Of a DNA stretch of 64,000 nt, positions 7,818 through 15,854 are shown one piece after another. The notes below the pieces were generated by a model that did no database searches, was not told the DNA's origin, and saw only the letters and a list, made by a program, of their open reading frames with translations. Position 1 is the first letter of the stretch, and each line of letters starts with the position of its first letter. Location: contig NZ_UWFA01000475.1 in the NCBI RefSeq assembly GCF_900601905.1, positions 62,001 through 126,000 on the forward strand, in the 5' to 3' direction. The position numbers and the translations under genes are program-made. The stretch is from Pseudomonas viridiflava. GTDB taxonomy: Bacteria > Pseudomonadota > Gammaproteobacteria > Pseudomonadales > Pseudomonadaceae.

Positions 7818-9131
7818 ATGTTTAATACTCGCTTGAAGAAGGAATTACAGGCGCAAGAAGCCGAGCTTTCCATGTATCGGCAGATGGAGCGGGGCATGGA
7901 CGCAGAGATGCTGTCTGTCACCCTCGACCCCAATTACCGCATCACTCATGTCAACCGCAACTTCTCGAAGGTCCTGGGTTATAACCCTGAGCAGTTGCAG
8001 GGACGTGGCATGGATGAAATCGTCCCGGCTTATGTCAAGCAACTCAGTTGCTATAAAAACCTGCGGTCTGCTGTCGAGAAAGGCGAGTCGGTAATCGATA
8101 ACTACCGCTTCCTTAAAGTGGACGGTAGCCTGGCCTGGGTGCGGGCAATCTGGTACCCGATCATGGGCGCGGACGGCAAGCTGTCGCACATCCGCTGCTT
8201 TGGCAGTGACATCACTGAGGCGATTGAACTGGCGACTGAAAACGCCGCGTTTATTCAGGCGCTGTTGCGCTCGACCGCAGTGATCGAGTTCAACCTGGCG
8301 GGCAACGTGCTCAAGGCCAATGACCAATTCCTGCGCGGGATGGGTTACAACCTGGCGCAGATCAAGGGCAAGCACCACAGCGTCTTTTGTGACCCTTCAG
8401 AGGTCGCCTCACCCCAGTACAAAGAATTCTGGGCGACCCTGAATCGGGGCGAGTTTGTGGCTGATCGATTCAAACGAGTGGATGCCAATGGCCGCGAAGT
8501 CTGGCTGGAAGCCACGTATAACCCGGTGCACGATGCGCAAGGCAACCTGTACAAGGTGGTCAAGTTCGCCACGGTGATTACCGATCAGGTCGAGCGTGAG
8601 GCCGAAGTCAGCGATGCGGCCGGTATCGCTTTCGAGATTTCCCAGCAAACCGACCTCACCGCCCAGCGCGGCGCCACAGTGGTCAAGGACACCGTCGAGA
8701 CCATGCGCCGGATCTCCGATGAGATGGAGTCTGCGTCCCAGGGCATCGAAGCGCTGGGCAAACAGTCGCTGTTGATCAGCTCCATCGTGCAGACCATTGG
8801 CGGCATCGCCCAGCAAACCAACCTGTTGGCGCTCAACGCTGCCATCGAAGCCGCCCGTGCGGGTGAGCAGGGCAGGGGCTTTGCGGTGGTGGCCGATGAA
8901 GTGCGCCAGCTCGCCGGTCGCACCAGCGCGGCCACCGAGGAAATCGTCAACGTCGTGCAGCAGAACCAGAACCTGGTGGACGAAGCCGTGCGTGGCATCG
9001 CCAACAGCCGAGGGCAGGCGGAACAAGGCCTGGGGCTGGCCAATGATGCGGGTGCGGTGATCGTCGAGATCCAGGAAGGCGCCCGGCAGGTGGTGGGGGC
9101 CGTGAGTCGGTTTGCCAATCAGTTGAAGTAG
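7818..9131 (+). CDS. Soluble methyl-accepting chemotaxis-type transducer with two PAS domains (BdlA-like)
   Basis: 437 residues with no membrane segment. PAS 1 (about 25-140: VTLDPNYRITHVNRNFSKVL, FGSDITEAIE) and PAS 2 (about 145-262: IEFNLAGNVLKANDQFLRGM) precede a short signalling domain whose hairpin tip is NLLALNAAIEAARAGEQGRG. The arrangement PAS-PAS-MCP without transmembrane helices matches BdlA, the biofilm-dispersal transducer of P. aeruginosa, and similar cytoplasmic receptors that sense redox or ligand changes and signal to CheA. The signalling coil is short, and the protein ends soon after the tip (SRFANQLK). ATG 7818 has AAGGA upstream. Assignment to BdlA itself is not certain; other PAS-MCP paralogues have the same layout. 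Confidence 0.85.
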   Translation: MFNTRLKKELQAQEAELSMYRQMERGMDAEMLSVTLDPNYRITHVNRNFSKVLGYNPEQLQGRGMDEIVPAYVKQLSCYKNLRSAVEKGESVIDNYRFLKVDGSLAWVRAIWYPIMGADGKLSHIRCFGSDITEAIELATENAAFIQALLRSTAVIEFNLAGNVLKANDQFLRGMGYNLAQIKGKHHSVFCDPSEVASPQYKEFWATLNRGEFVADRFKRVDANGREVWLEATYNPVHDAQGNLYKVVKFATVITDQVEREAEVSDAAGIAFEISQQTDLTAQRGATVVKDTVETMRRISDEMESASQGIEALGKQSLLISSIVQTIGGIAQQTNLLALNAAIEAARAGEQGRGFAVVADEVRQLAGRTSAATEEIVNVVQQNQNLVDEAVRGIANSRGQAEQGLGLANDAGAVIVEIQEGARQVVGAVSRFANQLK

Positions 9132-9169
9132 ATATCTGCCGCCCGCTATTTTGGGGTTGATGCTGACCC

Positions 9170-9258
9170 TGTGGGAGCGAGGCTTGCCCGCGATAAGGCT
9201 GGACGCGATACAACGTGAACCGCGTCCAGCCTTATCGCGGGCAAGCCTCGCTCCCACA
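9170..9258. repeat. REP palindrome pair, perfect 38-bp arms
   Basis: Left arm 9170-9207 begins TGTGGGAGCGAGGCTTGCCC; right arm 9221-9258 is its perfect inverse complement, with a 13-base loop. Same class as 51906-51992 and 56878-56983. It lies between the chemotaxis gene and mltA. Confidence 0.95.
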
Positions 9259-9355
9259 ATTAAAGGTATTCCAATTCAGCTGTGCGCTTCCGAACAGCCC
9301 ACGCATTGCGTACCCTTGCGGATCAAAAAGCCGCTTCAGGGGAACCGCAGCGCTC

Positions 9356-10534
9356 ATGACTCTTTCTTTCAAACAATGGCGCAAGCGCCTGACCCTGGCG
9401 GTGCCGTTTGCCGTGCTGCTGGCCGGTTGCGACAACTCGGACAAAACCCCGACGCCGCCACCTGAGCCACCGGCCCCGCCGCACACTACCTATACCCCGG
9501 CGAGCTGGGATGCCTTGCCCGCCGTGGCCGACAGCGATCTGCAAGCCGGTTTTGCGTCGTGGCGCAGCGCCTGTCTGCGGCTCAAGGCGGATGCCGTCTG
9601 GGGCCCGACCTGCGCGGCGGCCGCCGGTGTACCGCTGGATGCAGGCGTGGCGCAGATCCGCAGCTTTTTGCAGGATCAGTTGCAGGTCTACAGCATGCGC
9701 TCGGCAACCGGCAGCGCCGATGGTTTGATTACCGGTTATTACGAGCCGGTCTACCCCGGCAGCCTGACGCAAACCCCGCAGGCCTCGGTGCCGGTGTATG
9801 GCGTGCCGGACGATCTGATCATCGTCAATCTTGAGAGCATCTACCCCGAACTCAAGGGCAAACGCTTGCGCGGCCGTCTTGAAGGTCGAGTGCTCAAACC
9901 GTATGACGATGCCGCGACCATCAACGCCCAGGGGCTGAACGCGCCGGTGATCGCCTGGCTGACCAATCCGATGGACCTGCAGTTCTTGCAGATTCAGGGC
10001 TCGGGTCGGGTGCGTCTGGAAAACGGTCAGCAATTGCGTATCGGTTACGCCGACCAGAACGGCAGGCCGTATCGCGCCATCGGCCGCTGGCTGGTGGAGC
10101 AGGGCGAGTTGAAGAAAGAGGACGTGACCATGGGCACCATTGCCGCCTGGGCCAAGGCGCATCCTGAGCGTATTGCCGATTTGCTGGCCAGCAACCCCAG
10201 CTATGTGTTTTTCGCCCGCAACCCGGACAGCAACGAAGGGCCGCGTGGTTCGCTCAACGTGCCGCTGACGGCGGGGTATAGCGTGGCAATCGACCGTAAA
10301 GTGATCCCGTTGGGCAGTCTGCTCTGGCTATCGACCACCCGTCCCGACGGAACCCCACTGGTACGTCCGGTGGCAGCGCAGGATACCGGTGGCGCCATCG
10401 CCGGCGAAGTCCGCGCCGATCTGTTCTGGGGCACCGGTGATGAGGCCGGCCATCTGGCGGGTGATATGAAGCAGAAGGGCAATGTGTGGCTGTTATGGCC
10501 CAAGGGCATGGCGTTGCCAGCGGCCGCGCAATAA
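9356..10534 (+). CDS. mltA: Membrane-bound lytic murein transglycosylase A
   Basis: 392-residue lipoprotein. Start ATG 9356 (AGGGGA upstream) puts a lipobox LLAGC at residues 22-25, with Cys25 as the lipidation site; a longer frame from 9215 would run through the REP palindrome and hide the signal. The MltA barrel (DGLITGYYEPVY, about 120-132) is followed by LQIQGSGRVRLENG and the 3D domain AQDTGGAIAGEVRADLFWGT, which carries the conserved catalytic aspartate (QDTGG). The enzyme cuts peptidoglycan glycan strands to 1,6-anhydromuropeptides from the inner face of the outer membrane. Full length and intact; apparently a single-gene unit. Confidence 0.95.
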   Translation: MTLSFKQWRKRLTLAVPFAVLLAGCDNSDKTPTPPPEPPAPPHTTYTPASWDALPAVADSDLQAGFASWRSACLRLKADAVWGPTCAAAAGVPLDAGVAQIRSFLQDQLQVYSMRSATGSADGLITGYYEPVYPGSLTQTPQASVPVYGVPDDLIIVNLESIYPELKGKRLRGRLEGRVLKPYDDAATINAQGLNAPVIAWLTNPMDLQFLQIQGSGRVRLENGQQLRIGYADQNGRPYRAIGRWLVEQGELKKEDVTMGTIAAWAKAHPERIADLLASNPSYVFFARNPDSNEGPRGSLNVPLTAGYSVAIDRKVIPLGSLLWLSTTRPDGTPLVRPVAAQDTGGAIAGEVRADLFWGTGDEAGHLAGDMKQKGNVWLLWPKGMALPAAAQ

Positions 10535-10590
10535 CAGGCATCTGCAGGAGCCAGTTTGTTGTTCGGCGTTATTTCAGGCACACGGCGGAC

Positions 10591-10735
10591 CTGTAGGAGC
10601 GCAACGAGCAGCGCGAGTCCGCGAAGGCGGTCTGCCTGACGCACCGCTATCGCTGTAACCTCGGTGAGCTCCTACAGGTCTGGTGTTTCAGACGCACCGC
10701 GTTACCGTTCATCGCGGGCAATCCTCGCTCCCACA
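10591..10735. repeat. REP-type repeats downstream of mltA
   Basis: An imperfect palindrome from CTGTAGGAGCGCAACGAGC (10591) to GAGCTCCTACAG (ending 10677) is followed by a single half element, ATCGCGGGCAATCCTCGCTC, ending near 10735. Both occupy the convergent gap between mltA and the exopolysaccharide operon. Confidence 0.8.
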
Positions 10736-10762
10736 TAATCACGGCCCTGGGGCAGCTGGTCA

Positions 10763-11626
10763 TTACTTCTGCAACTGCTTCACCAACTCCGGCGTCACGT
10801 AATGCGGGCCGTCGAACAGGTAGAGGGGGTAGCCGTCGTACGCAGCCAGCTGCGGTTTGAGTTCGGCGGCAGTGGCGGAGCGGAAGCCGCCGCCGTAGTT
10901 GGGGCGGAAGGCTTCGACGATGATCCTCACGCGGTCCTTGCCCAGGCTTTTGCGCAGGGCGTCGGCGTAGGTGCGGGCCACGGGGGCGGTGCGGGCGTAG
11001 ACGCCGACGCCGTCCTGAAAGAACACGCCGATGTCATCCGGCAACCATTGCTTGAGCCATGCGGCGGTAGCCTGCGGGCCGATGTTGGCGCCGTCATAGA
11101 CGCTGATCCACAGCGGTCGTGGCAGCTTGGCCAGTAGCGCAGGCAGTTCCTTTGCGCGGGTCCAGCTGGGGTCGACTTCCGCCGGGAAATACCAGCCGGT
11201 GACATGCAGCGGCAGCGACAGTTTGGCGATTTTTTCAGACACAGCCGCCAGTTGCTCGATGTTGTCCCGCGAACGGTTCTCGCTGAAATAACCTGCCAGC
11301 CCGACTATCACATCCTGCGCCCAAGGCTCTTTGGCGATGCGCGCCCAGTCCGGCAATACCGGCACGCTGGGCAAACCAGTGCCAGGCACGAACGCCTGAT
11401 CGTCCACCACCGTCCATTGCACCAGCAGCTCCCGGGCACCGAGTTTGTGCCAGTCGCCCTTGATGCCCACCGTCTGGTTGTCCGGCTGCCAGACCATCCC
11501 GACGATGCCGGGGTCCAGCGGTTTCACTCGGGTGACATACATCATCGTGGTGCCTGACACCACTGTCGCTGCAAGTAACAGAACAACAACCGTGGCACGG
11601 CTCAGGGTTTTACCAAGAATCTTCAA
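10763..11626 (-). CDS. DUF4434-type glycoside hydrolase-like exported protein, last gene of EPS operon
   Basis: 287 residues with an N-terminal membrane anchor or signal (ATVVVLLLAATVVSGTTMMY, 11-30). The rest looks like a TIM-barrel DUF4434 domain: GWYFPAEVDPSW (144-155), PLWISVYDGANIGP (171-184), IGVFFQDGVGVY (199-210) and IIVEAFRPNY (235-244). Glu150, Asp205 and Glu238 are candidate active-site acids. The start is TTG 11626, with AAGG 7 bases upstream and a TTGA overlap with the stop of the acetyltransferase gene. Synthase-dependent EPS operons often include a periplasmic hydrolase (PslG, BcsZ, AlgL) that trims the polymer; the same role is inferred here. Enzymatic activity is not shown by sequence. 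Confidence 0.7.
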   Translation of the reverse strand: MKILGKTLSRATVVVLLLAATVVSGTTMMYVTRVKPLDPGIVGMVWQPDNQTVGIKGDWHKLGARELLVQWTVVDDQAFVPGTGLPSVPVLPDWARIAKEPWAQDVIVGLAGYFSENRSRDNIEQLAAVSEKIAKLSLPLHVTGWYFPAEVDPSWTRAKELPALLAKLPRPLWISVYDGANIGPQATAAWLKQWLPDDIGVFFQDGVGVYARTAPVARTYADALRKSLGKDRVRIIVEAFRPNYGGGFRSATAAELKPQLAAYDGYPLYLFDGPHYVTPELVKQLQK

Positions 11627-12606
11627 GGAAGCGCCTTATTGATGCGCTGATGCCACTGGTTCAGCGAGGTCACGCCTTTGGCGTTCCAGTTGGCAGCAGC
11701 GTCGGGGCCGAGGTGAAACTGGCCCTCATTGAATTGCCAGACGATCACCTGGGGTTTGTGCTGGGCGAAATCCGGCGATTCCAGATACTGCAGCAAGGTC
11801 GCCCAGGGGCCGACGTCGCCGGGATTCCAGGTCAGGGTAACCGGACGGTCCATCGCGTTGGAGAGTTTCTGGGTAAAGCCCAGATACGGCTGTACAAAAC
11901 TGTTGCCGATCACCTGAACTGGCGCGGGGGCGTCGTCGATCAGCAGATCATCTTTCTCCACCTGATGACGCACGGTGTAGATGTCCCGGCCAATCGCCTT
12001 GCGCTTGATGGCGGGTAGGAAGTTACTCGCCAGGTCGCCAAAGGCGCGCTTGTCGAACCAGTCGCCCAACACCGCGCCGCCACCGGCTTCACCCTGCAGG
12101 CGATAGCGCCCGGTGATCAGTCTGGCGGTCGCGTCGGCAGTGTTTTCCGCGCTCCAGGCCGTCCAGTGATAGTCCGCCCGGTAAAACGCAGTCTGCTTGC
12201 CGTGCTCGGTCTGCTGCAGAATCGGCTTGATATTCAACGTGGTCAGGCCCGCTTTGCTCAGGCTGCCTTGCAGTTGATCGTAGCGTTGCGCGACGGCGGG
12301 GCTCAGCGGTTGGCTGGCGGGCAGGCGCTGTGCGTAGAACGGCGCTTTCATCGGCACCACCAGCACAACCAGGGCGATGTTCTCGCGGGCCAGTTGCTGC
12401 TGCACGTCTTTGAGCAACGTAATGCTGCGCGCATTGCCCGCGTTGTCGACCTTGCTAAGGCTTTCCCAGGCCGGAAACAGCCAACCGTCCTTACCCGTGA
12501 TGACGGCCGACGCAGCCTGTGCGCCGGTGCCGGTCAGGCACAGCAACAGACCGGCGACAACGGGCAAGCGACGCAGCAGCGGCTGGGCTTTCAGTGGCTG
12601 GCTCAT
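11623..12606 (-). CDS. AlgJ/AlgX-like SGNH O-acetyltransferase
   Basis: 327 residues with a signal peptide (LPVVAGLLLCLTGTGAQA, 14-31). The alginate acetyltransferase signature is complete: GKDGWLF (38-44), the Asp-x-His pair in YRADYHWTAWS (D145, H147) and the nucleophile serine in VIGNSFVQ (S236). In alginate synthesis AlgJ and AlgX are the periplasmic enzymes that pass acetyl groups to the polymer. It overlaps the AlgF-like gene by an ATGA and the hydrolase gene by a TTGA. The polymer acetylated here is probably an amino-sugar chain made by the NfrB-like synthase, since no alginate polymerase is present. No AlgI-type MBOAT partner is in the operon. Confidence 0.85.
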   Translation of the reverse strand: MSQPLKAQPLLRRLPVVAGLLLCLTGTGAQAASAVITGKDGWLFPAWESLSKVDNAGNARSITLLKDVQQQLARENIALVVLVVPMKAPFYAQRLPASQPLSPAVAQRYDQLQGSLSKAGLTTLNIKPILQQTEHGKQTAFYRADYHWTAWSAENTADATARLITGRYRLQGEAGGGAVLGDWFDKRAFGDLASNFLPAIKRKAIGRDIYTVRHQVEKDDLLIDDAPAPVQVIGNSFVQPYLGFTQKLSNAMDRPVTLTWNPGDVGPWATLLQYLESPDFAQHKPQVIVWQFNEGQFHLGPDAAANWNAKGVTSLNQWHQRINKALP

Positions 12607-13274
12607 GGGGCAGTCTGGTCCACAAGGCCGATCAGACGCGGCGACTGGGCAGGGCCGATCAGGAACAGGCTGTAGCGATCGCTGGCCTTGAACGGCTCAA
12701 GCTTGAGCGGCAGGCTGGTGTTTTTGCCGCACGTGGCGATCAGGGTCGCTTGCACCGGGTTGATGGTGCGTTGTGCCTGACCATTGAGCGGCAGCTGGTT
12801 GAACACACTGGCACCGTTGGCCAGCTGGACCGTGGCTTTTTCACAGCCGGGGCTGAGGTTATAAATGTTCAGCTCGGCGCGCAGGTCTTTGCCACGTACC
12901 GGTGGGTCGATGACCATGCGCGGCGCGGCAGCGGGGTTGCTGTCCAGAATCAGGGTGACCCAGGCGTTCTTTGGCACGTTCAGGTCTTTGATCTCGCGGC
13001 CGTTGACGGTCACGTGCAAGGGCTGGCGCGAATCCACCACCTGAAACGGGCTGGCGATCACCGACTGGGTCGACAGCGCGAAGCGGGTGCTTTTGTCGAC
13101 GCTGACCTGCGCAGCGGTGTCGGAGGGATTAACGACCCGCACCCAGGCCGAGCCTTCGGGCAATTTCGACGCGTACAGCTGGGCGATTTCAGAGGCGGCC
13201 TGGGTGTTGGCCGCCGCCAGGCCAAACCCGAGGCCCAGCCCCAGCTTTAGAAAAATAGAAAGACGAGGGTACAT
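12603..13274 (-). CDS. AlgF-like periplasmic acetylation protein
   Basis: 223 residues with a signal peptide (hydrophobic core FLKLGLGLGFGLAAANTQA, cleavage near AQA-AS). The mature start IAQLYASKLPEGSAWVRVVN is the typical AlgF opening, and DRYSLFLIG near the C-terminus is the family's late motif. AlgF is needed for alginate O-acetylation and contacts AlgJ and AlgX. The ATG at 13274 is preferred over 13280, because GAGGA lies 6 bases before it and directly abuts the other. It begins 9 bases after the porin gene and its stop overlaps the next gene (ATGA). With the AlgJ/X-like protein it forms an acetylation module attached to a non-alginate system. Confidence 0.82.
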   Translation of the reverse strand: MYPRLSIFLKLGLGLGFGLAAANTQAASEIAQLYASKLPEGSAWVRVVNPSDTAAQVSVDKSTRFALSTQSVIASPFQVVDSRQPLHVTVNGREIKDLNVPKNAWVTLILDSNPAAAPRMVIDPPVRGKDLRAELNIYNLSPGCEKATVQLANGASVFNQLPLNGQAQRTINPVQATLIATCGKNTSLPLKLEPFKASDRYSLFLIGPAQSPRLIGLVDQTAP

Positions 13275-13283
13275 ACACATTCC

Positions 13284-15854
13284 TCAGTAGGAGTAAGTCA
13301 GGCGAGCGAAGACGCCTTTGGCGCGGTCATCTCCGGACACTTTCACTCGGTATTGAAGGGAAAAATCCACGTAGGAGCGCGGCGCGTTGTAGGCGTCTTC
13401 GCGGAACCAGTAGCGCACGTTGTTACCGATGCCGACGCCCGCCGCGTGGCCTGACGAATAATCAGCGCGGCCGTCGCTGCCGGTTTCGCTGTTCATCTTC
13501 GAGTCGTAATCGTAAGCCGCGACCACGTGAGGGAAGGTGACCCAGCGCGAGCCGGTGCCGCCAATGGCGTAGCTGCGTCCGCCTTGCCATTCGCTGTTGA
13601 TGTAATTGCGCGAATCATTGACATAGTGACCGGCTTCGGCGAACAGCTGCGAGGTCCACCAGCTCGGCGTATCGACGCGCAGATCGGTGCCGATGCTTGA
13701 GCCATAGCCCAGGCGCACCAGCCAGTCGCCATCCACCTCCGACGAACCCAGCGGGAAGGTGCGCTCCAACGCCGCCATGACGTTCAGGGATGAGAACGGT
13801 TTGACCCGCACACCCAAAGCGCCTTGCAAGGCATCCAGGCCGGTGTCGGAGTCGCCATTCTTGCTCCACAGCGTGTCAGTGACCCGGCCATACAGCTCGA
13901 CGAAACGGGCATTGCGATAACCCAGCGGCCGATAAGAAAGCTCGGTGCTGTTCTGCAGGCTGTCATTGCTGCCACCACTGCTGCTGCCGCTGTTGCCGTT
14001 GCTGGTGGACGGCGCTGAACTCAAGCCGCTGCTGGAACTGTTGCCGCGATAGCTGGTGGTGCTGGTCAGGCCCCAGGTGCGCGAGACATCCGCCACGGCG
14101 CGCCGGGTGTCGAACAGCTGCTGGTCGGGCATGTCCAGTTCGCCTGAATTTTTCGCGTCGATCACCCGCTTGAAATAGCCCACTGCGTGCTCGTCGTCGT
14201 TGACGCGCATGGCGGTGTAGGCGGCGTCCTGAGTGGCTGTCGGGGTCAGGCGCGTTTCGGCGTCGGCCTTGCGAAACGATTCGTGCGCAGCCTCATCGTC
14301 ACCGGCCTGCACCGACAGATAAGCCACTTGCAGCTCGCTCATGGTTTCCAGCTCGCCAGTGTCACGGGCCTGCTGCAAACGTTCGCGGGCCGTGCGGCGC
14401 TGGCCCAATGCGGCGTAGAGGCTGGCTTCTTCGTAGGCGGGCAGGCTGCCCAGTGCCAGGGCTTTAGTGAGATCCTCGCGGGCGGCGGAGTCCTCGCCCA
14501 TCTGCTGCTGCAGGCGACCGCGCTGCGCCAACAGACGTGCATCGTTGTTGCCGTTGGCTTCAAGGCCACGGTTGGCGGCATCGAGGGCTTCGGGCAGACG
14601 CTTCTGATCGGTCAGGGCACTGACCAGCAGGCTGCGATAAGCCGGGTTTTCCGGGGCGCGGCGAATGGCTTCGCTGGCCAGGGTCGCGGCGGATGCGGCG
14701 TCCTTGCGAGCCAGCGCGGCATAGGCCTGAACGGCCATGTCGGTGCCGCCATCGCGCTGGTTGCCGGGCCAGATGTCGCAGATCAAACCGAAGGCGCTTT
14801 CCTGGCAATTGAGCGCCGGAGCCGGGAAGCGGGTGGCGATTTTCAAGCCGTTGGATTTCTGCCGGGCTGCGGCCTGGGCAGCGGCGCGACGGCGGGCAAC
14901 TTCGCCGCTTTCGTCTGTCGGCAGTGGTTGCAGTTGCGCCAGCGCCAGTTGCGGGTCGTTGTTGGACAGCGCCAGGTCAGCAGCGAAGAAGCGGATTTCC
15001 CGCACTTCGGAGTCCAGCAGGCCATTGATAGCCAACGCCTGTTTCAGGTCGTTTTGCGCGGCTTGAGTCTTGCCCTGTCGATCCAGGGCATAGGCACGCA
15101 GAATCCACGGCGCGATTTCGCCATCGTCCTGAGCCAGTGCGCCGCTTGCCGCCAGTTCCGCGGCGCGGTAATCCCTGGCGGAAATCAAGGTGCTGATCAG
15201 CAGTTGTTGGTGGGCGGTGATTTCCGGCGCCCAGGCCACGGCCTTGCGGGCCTGATCCACGGCCAGCGGCAGGTTGTCGGCTTGCAGGGCGCGATAGCTG
15301 GCGATGGCCAGCGGGGCGGCCAGTTGGCGGCGGATGGCCTCGCGGCGCATTAACAAGGTGTCGTCATCCGGGAACAGGCGCAATGCGTCGCTGGTCGCCA
15401 GGTCGGCTTCCTGCAGATGCTGTTGGCGTTGCAGGGATTCGATCAGCAGCAGGCGATAATCCAGGCGTTTTGGTGCCTGGCTGATGGCTTTGCGTGCCGA
15501 CTGGGCTGCCACGGCAAAGTCGTCGCGGTCGTAGGCCTTGAACGCTTGAGCCGCTGCGCCGAAGCCGGGGGCCTGGCGTGCTTGCGGGTAGCGCCTGGGG
15601 TTGTCGCGCATGTCTTTGTCGCGTTCGGCCAGGGCAATCAGCCTGTTCAAGCGAGTAACATCGGCGCGCTGGCGCAAAGCTTCACGGGCCTTGGCGATGG
15701 CCAGGTCGTAGTCCTTGCGCTCATAGGCGCTGTAGGCTTCGTTGGCCGTCTGGTAGGCCGGGCCGGTGAGCGGCAGCGGCAGTGTTTCGGCGTAACTCAC
15801 GACGGGCAGCAGGCTCAGGCCGGTGACCATCAGGCTCAGCAGAGAGCGCTTCAT
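13284..15854 (-). CDS. NfrA-like TPR/outer-membrane beta-barrel exopolysaccharide porin
   Basis: 856 residues. A signal peptide (MKRSLLSLMVTGLSLLPVVS) is followed by about 560 residues of TPR-like helical repeats (many Y..ALARKD..SAATLASEAI units), then a Ser/Gly-rich linker (about 603-633). A C-terminal beta-barrel domain of the phage N4 adsorption protein A type ends in aromatic RLTYSY. Two cysteines, in ALNCQESAFGLICDIW, sit in the insert before the second TPR block. In E. coli NfrA is the N4 receptor and the proposed exporter of the N4 glycan; the fold also parallels BcsC and AlgK+AlgE. ATG 15854 overlaps the synthase stop (ATGA). It is probably the outer-membrane channel of the system. 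Confidence 0.85.
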   Translation of the reverse strand: MKRSLLSLMVTGLSLLPVVSYAETLPLPLTGPAYQTANEAYSAYERKDYDLAIAKAREALRQRADVTRLNRLIALAERDKDMRDNPRRYPQARQAPGFGAAAQAFKAYDRDDFAVAAQSARKAISQAPKRLDYRLLLIESLQRQQHLQEADLATSDALRLFPDDDTLLMRREAIRRQLAAPLAIASYRALQADNLPLAVDQARKAVAWAPEITAHQQLLISTLISARDYRAAELAASGALAQDDGEIAPWILRAYALDRQGKTQAAQNDLKQALAINGLLDSEVREIRFFAADLALSNNDPQLALAQLQPLPTDESGEVARRRAAAQAAARQKSNGLKIATRFPAPALNCQESAFGLICDIWPGNQRDGGTDMAVQAYAALARKDAASAATLASEAIRRAPENPAYRSLLVSALTDQKRLPEALDAANRGLEANGNNDARLLAQRGRLQQQMGEDSAAREDLTKALALGSLPAYEEASLYAALGQRRTARERLQQARDTGELETMSELQVAYLSVQAGDDEAAHESFRKADAETRLTPTATQDAAYTAMRVNDDEHAVGYFKRVIDAKNSGELDMPDQQLFDTRRAVADVSRTWGLTSTTSYRGNSSSSGLSSAPSTSNGNSGSSSGGSNDSLQNSTELSYRPLGYRNARFVELYGRVTDTLWSKNGDSDTGLDALQGALGVRVKPFSSLNVMAALERTFPLGSSEVDGDWLVRLGYGSSIGTDLRVDTPSWWTSQLFAEAGHYVNDSRNYINSEWQGGRSYAIGGTGSRWVTFPHVVAAYDYDSKMNSETGSDGRADYSSGHAAGVGIGNNVRYWFREDAYNAPRSYVDFSLQYRVKVSGDDRAKGVFARLTYSY

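Noticed and set aside
9170..9258. CRISPR repeat or attenuator
   Set aside because: Single perfect palindrome with copies elsewhere in the window; no spacer array or leader peptide, so REP-type.
9215..9355. N-terminal extension of MltA
   Set aside because: It runs through the REP palindrome and would place the lipobox at residue 70; ATG 9356 gives a standard lipoprotein signal.
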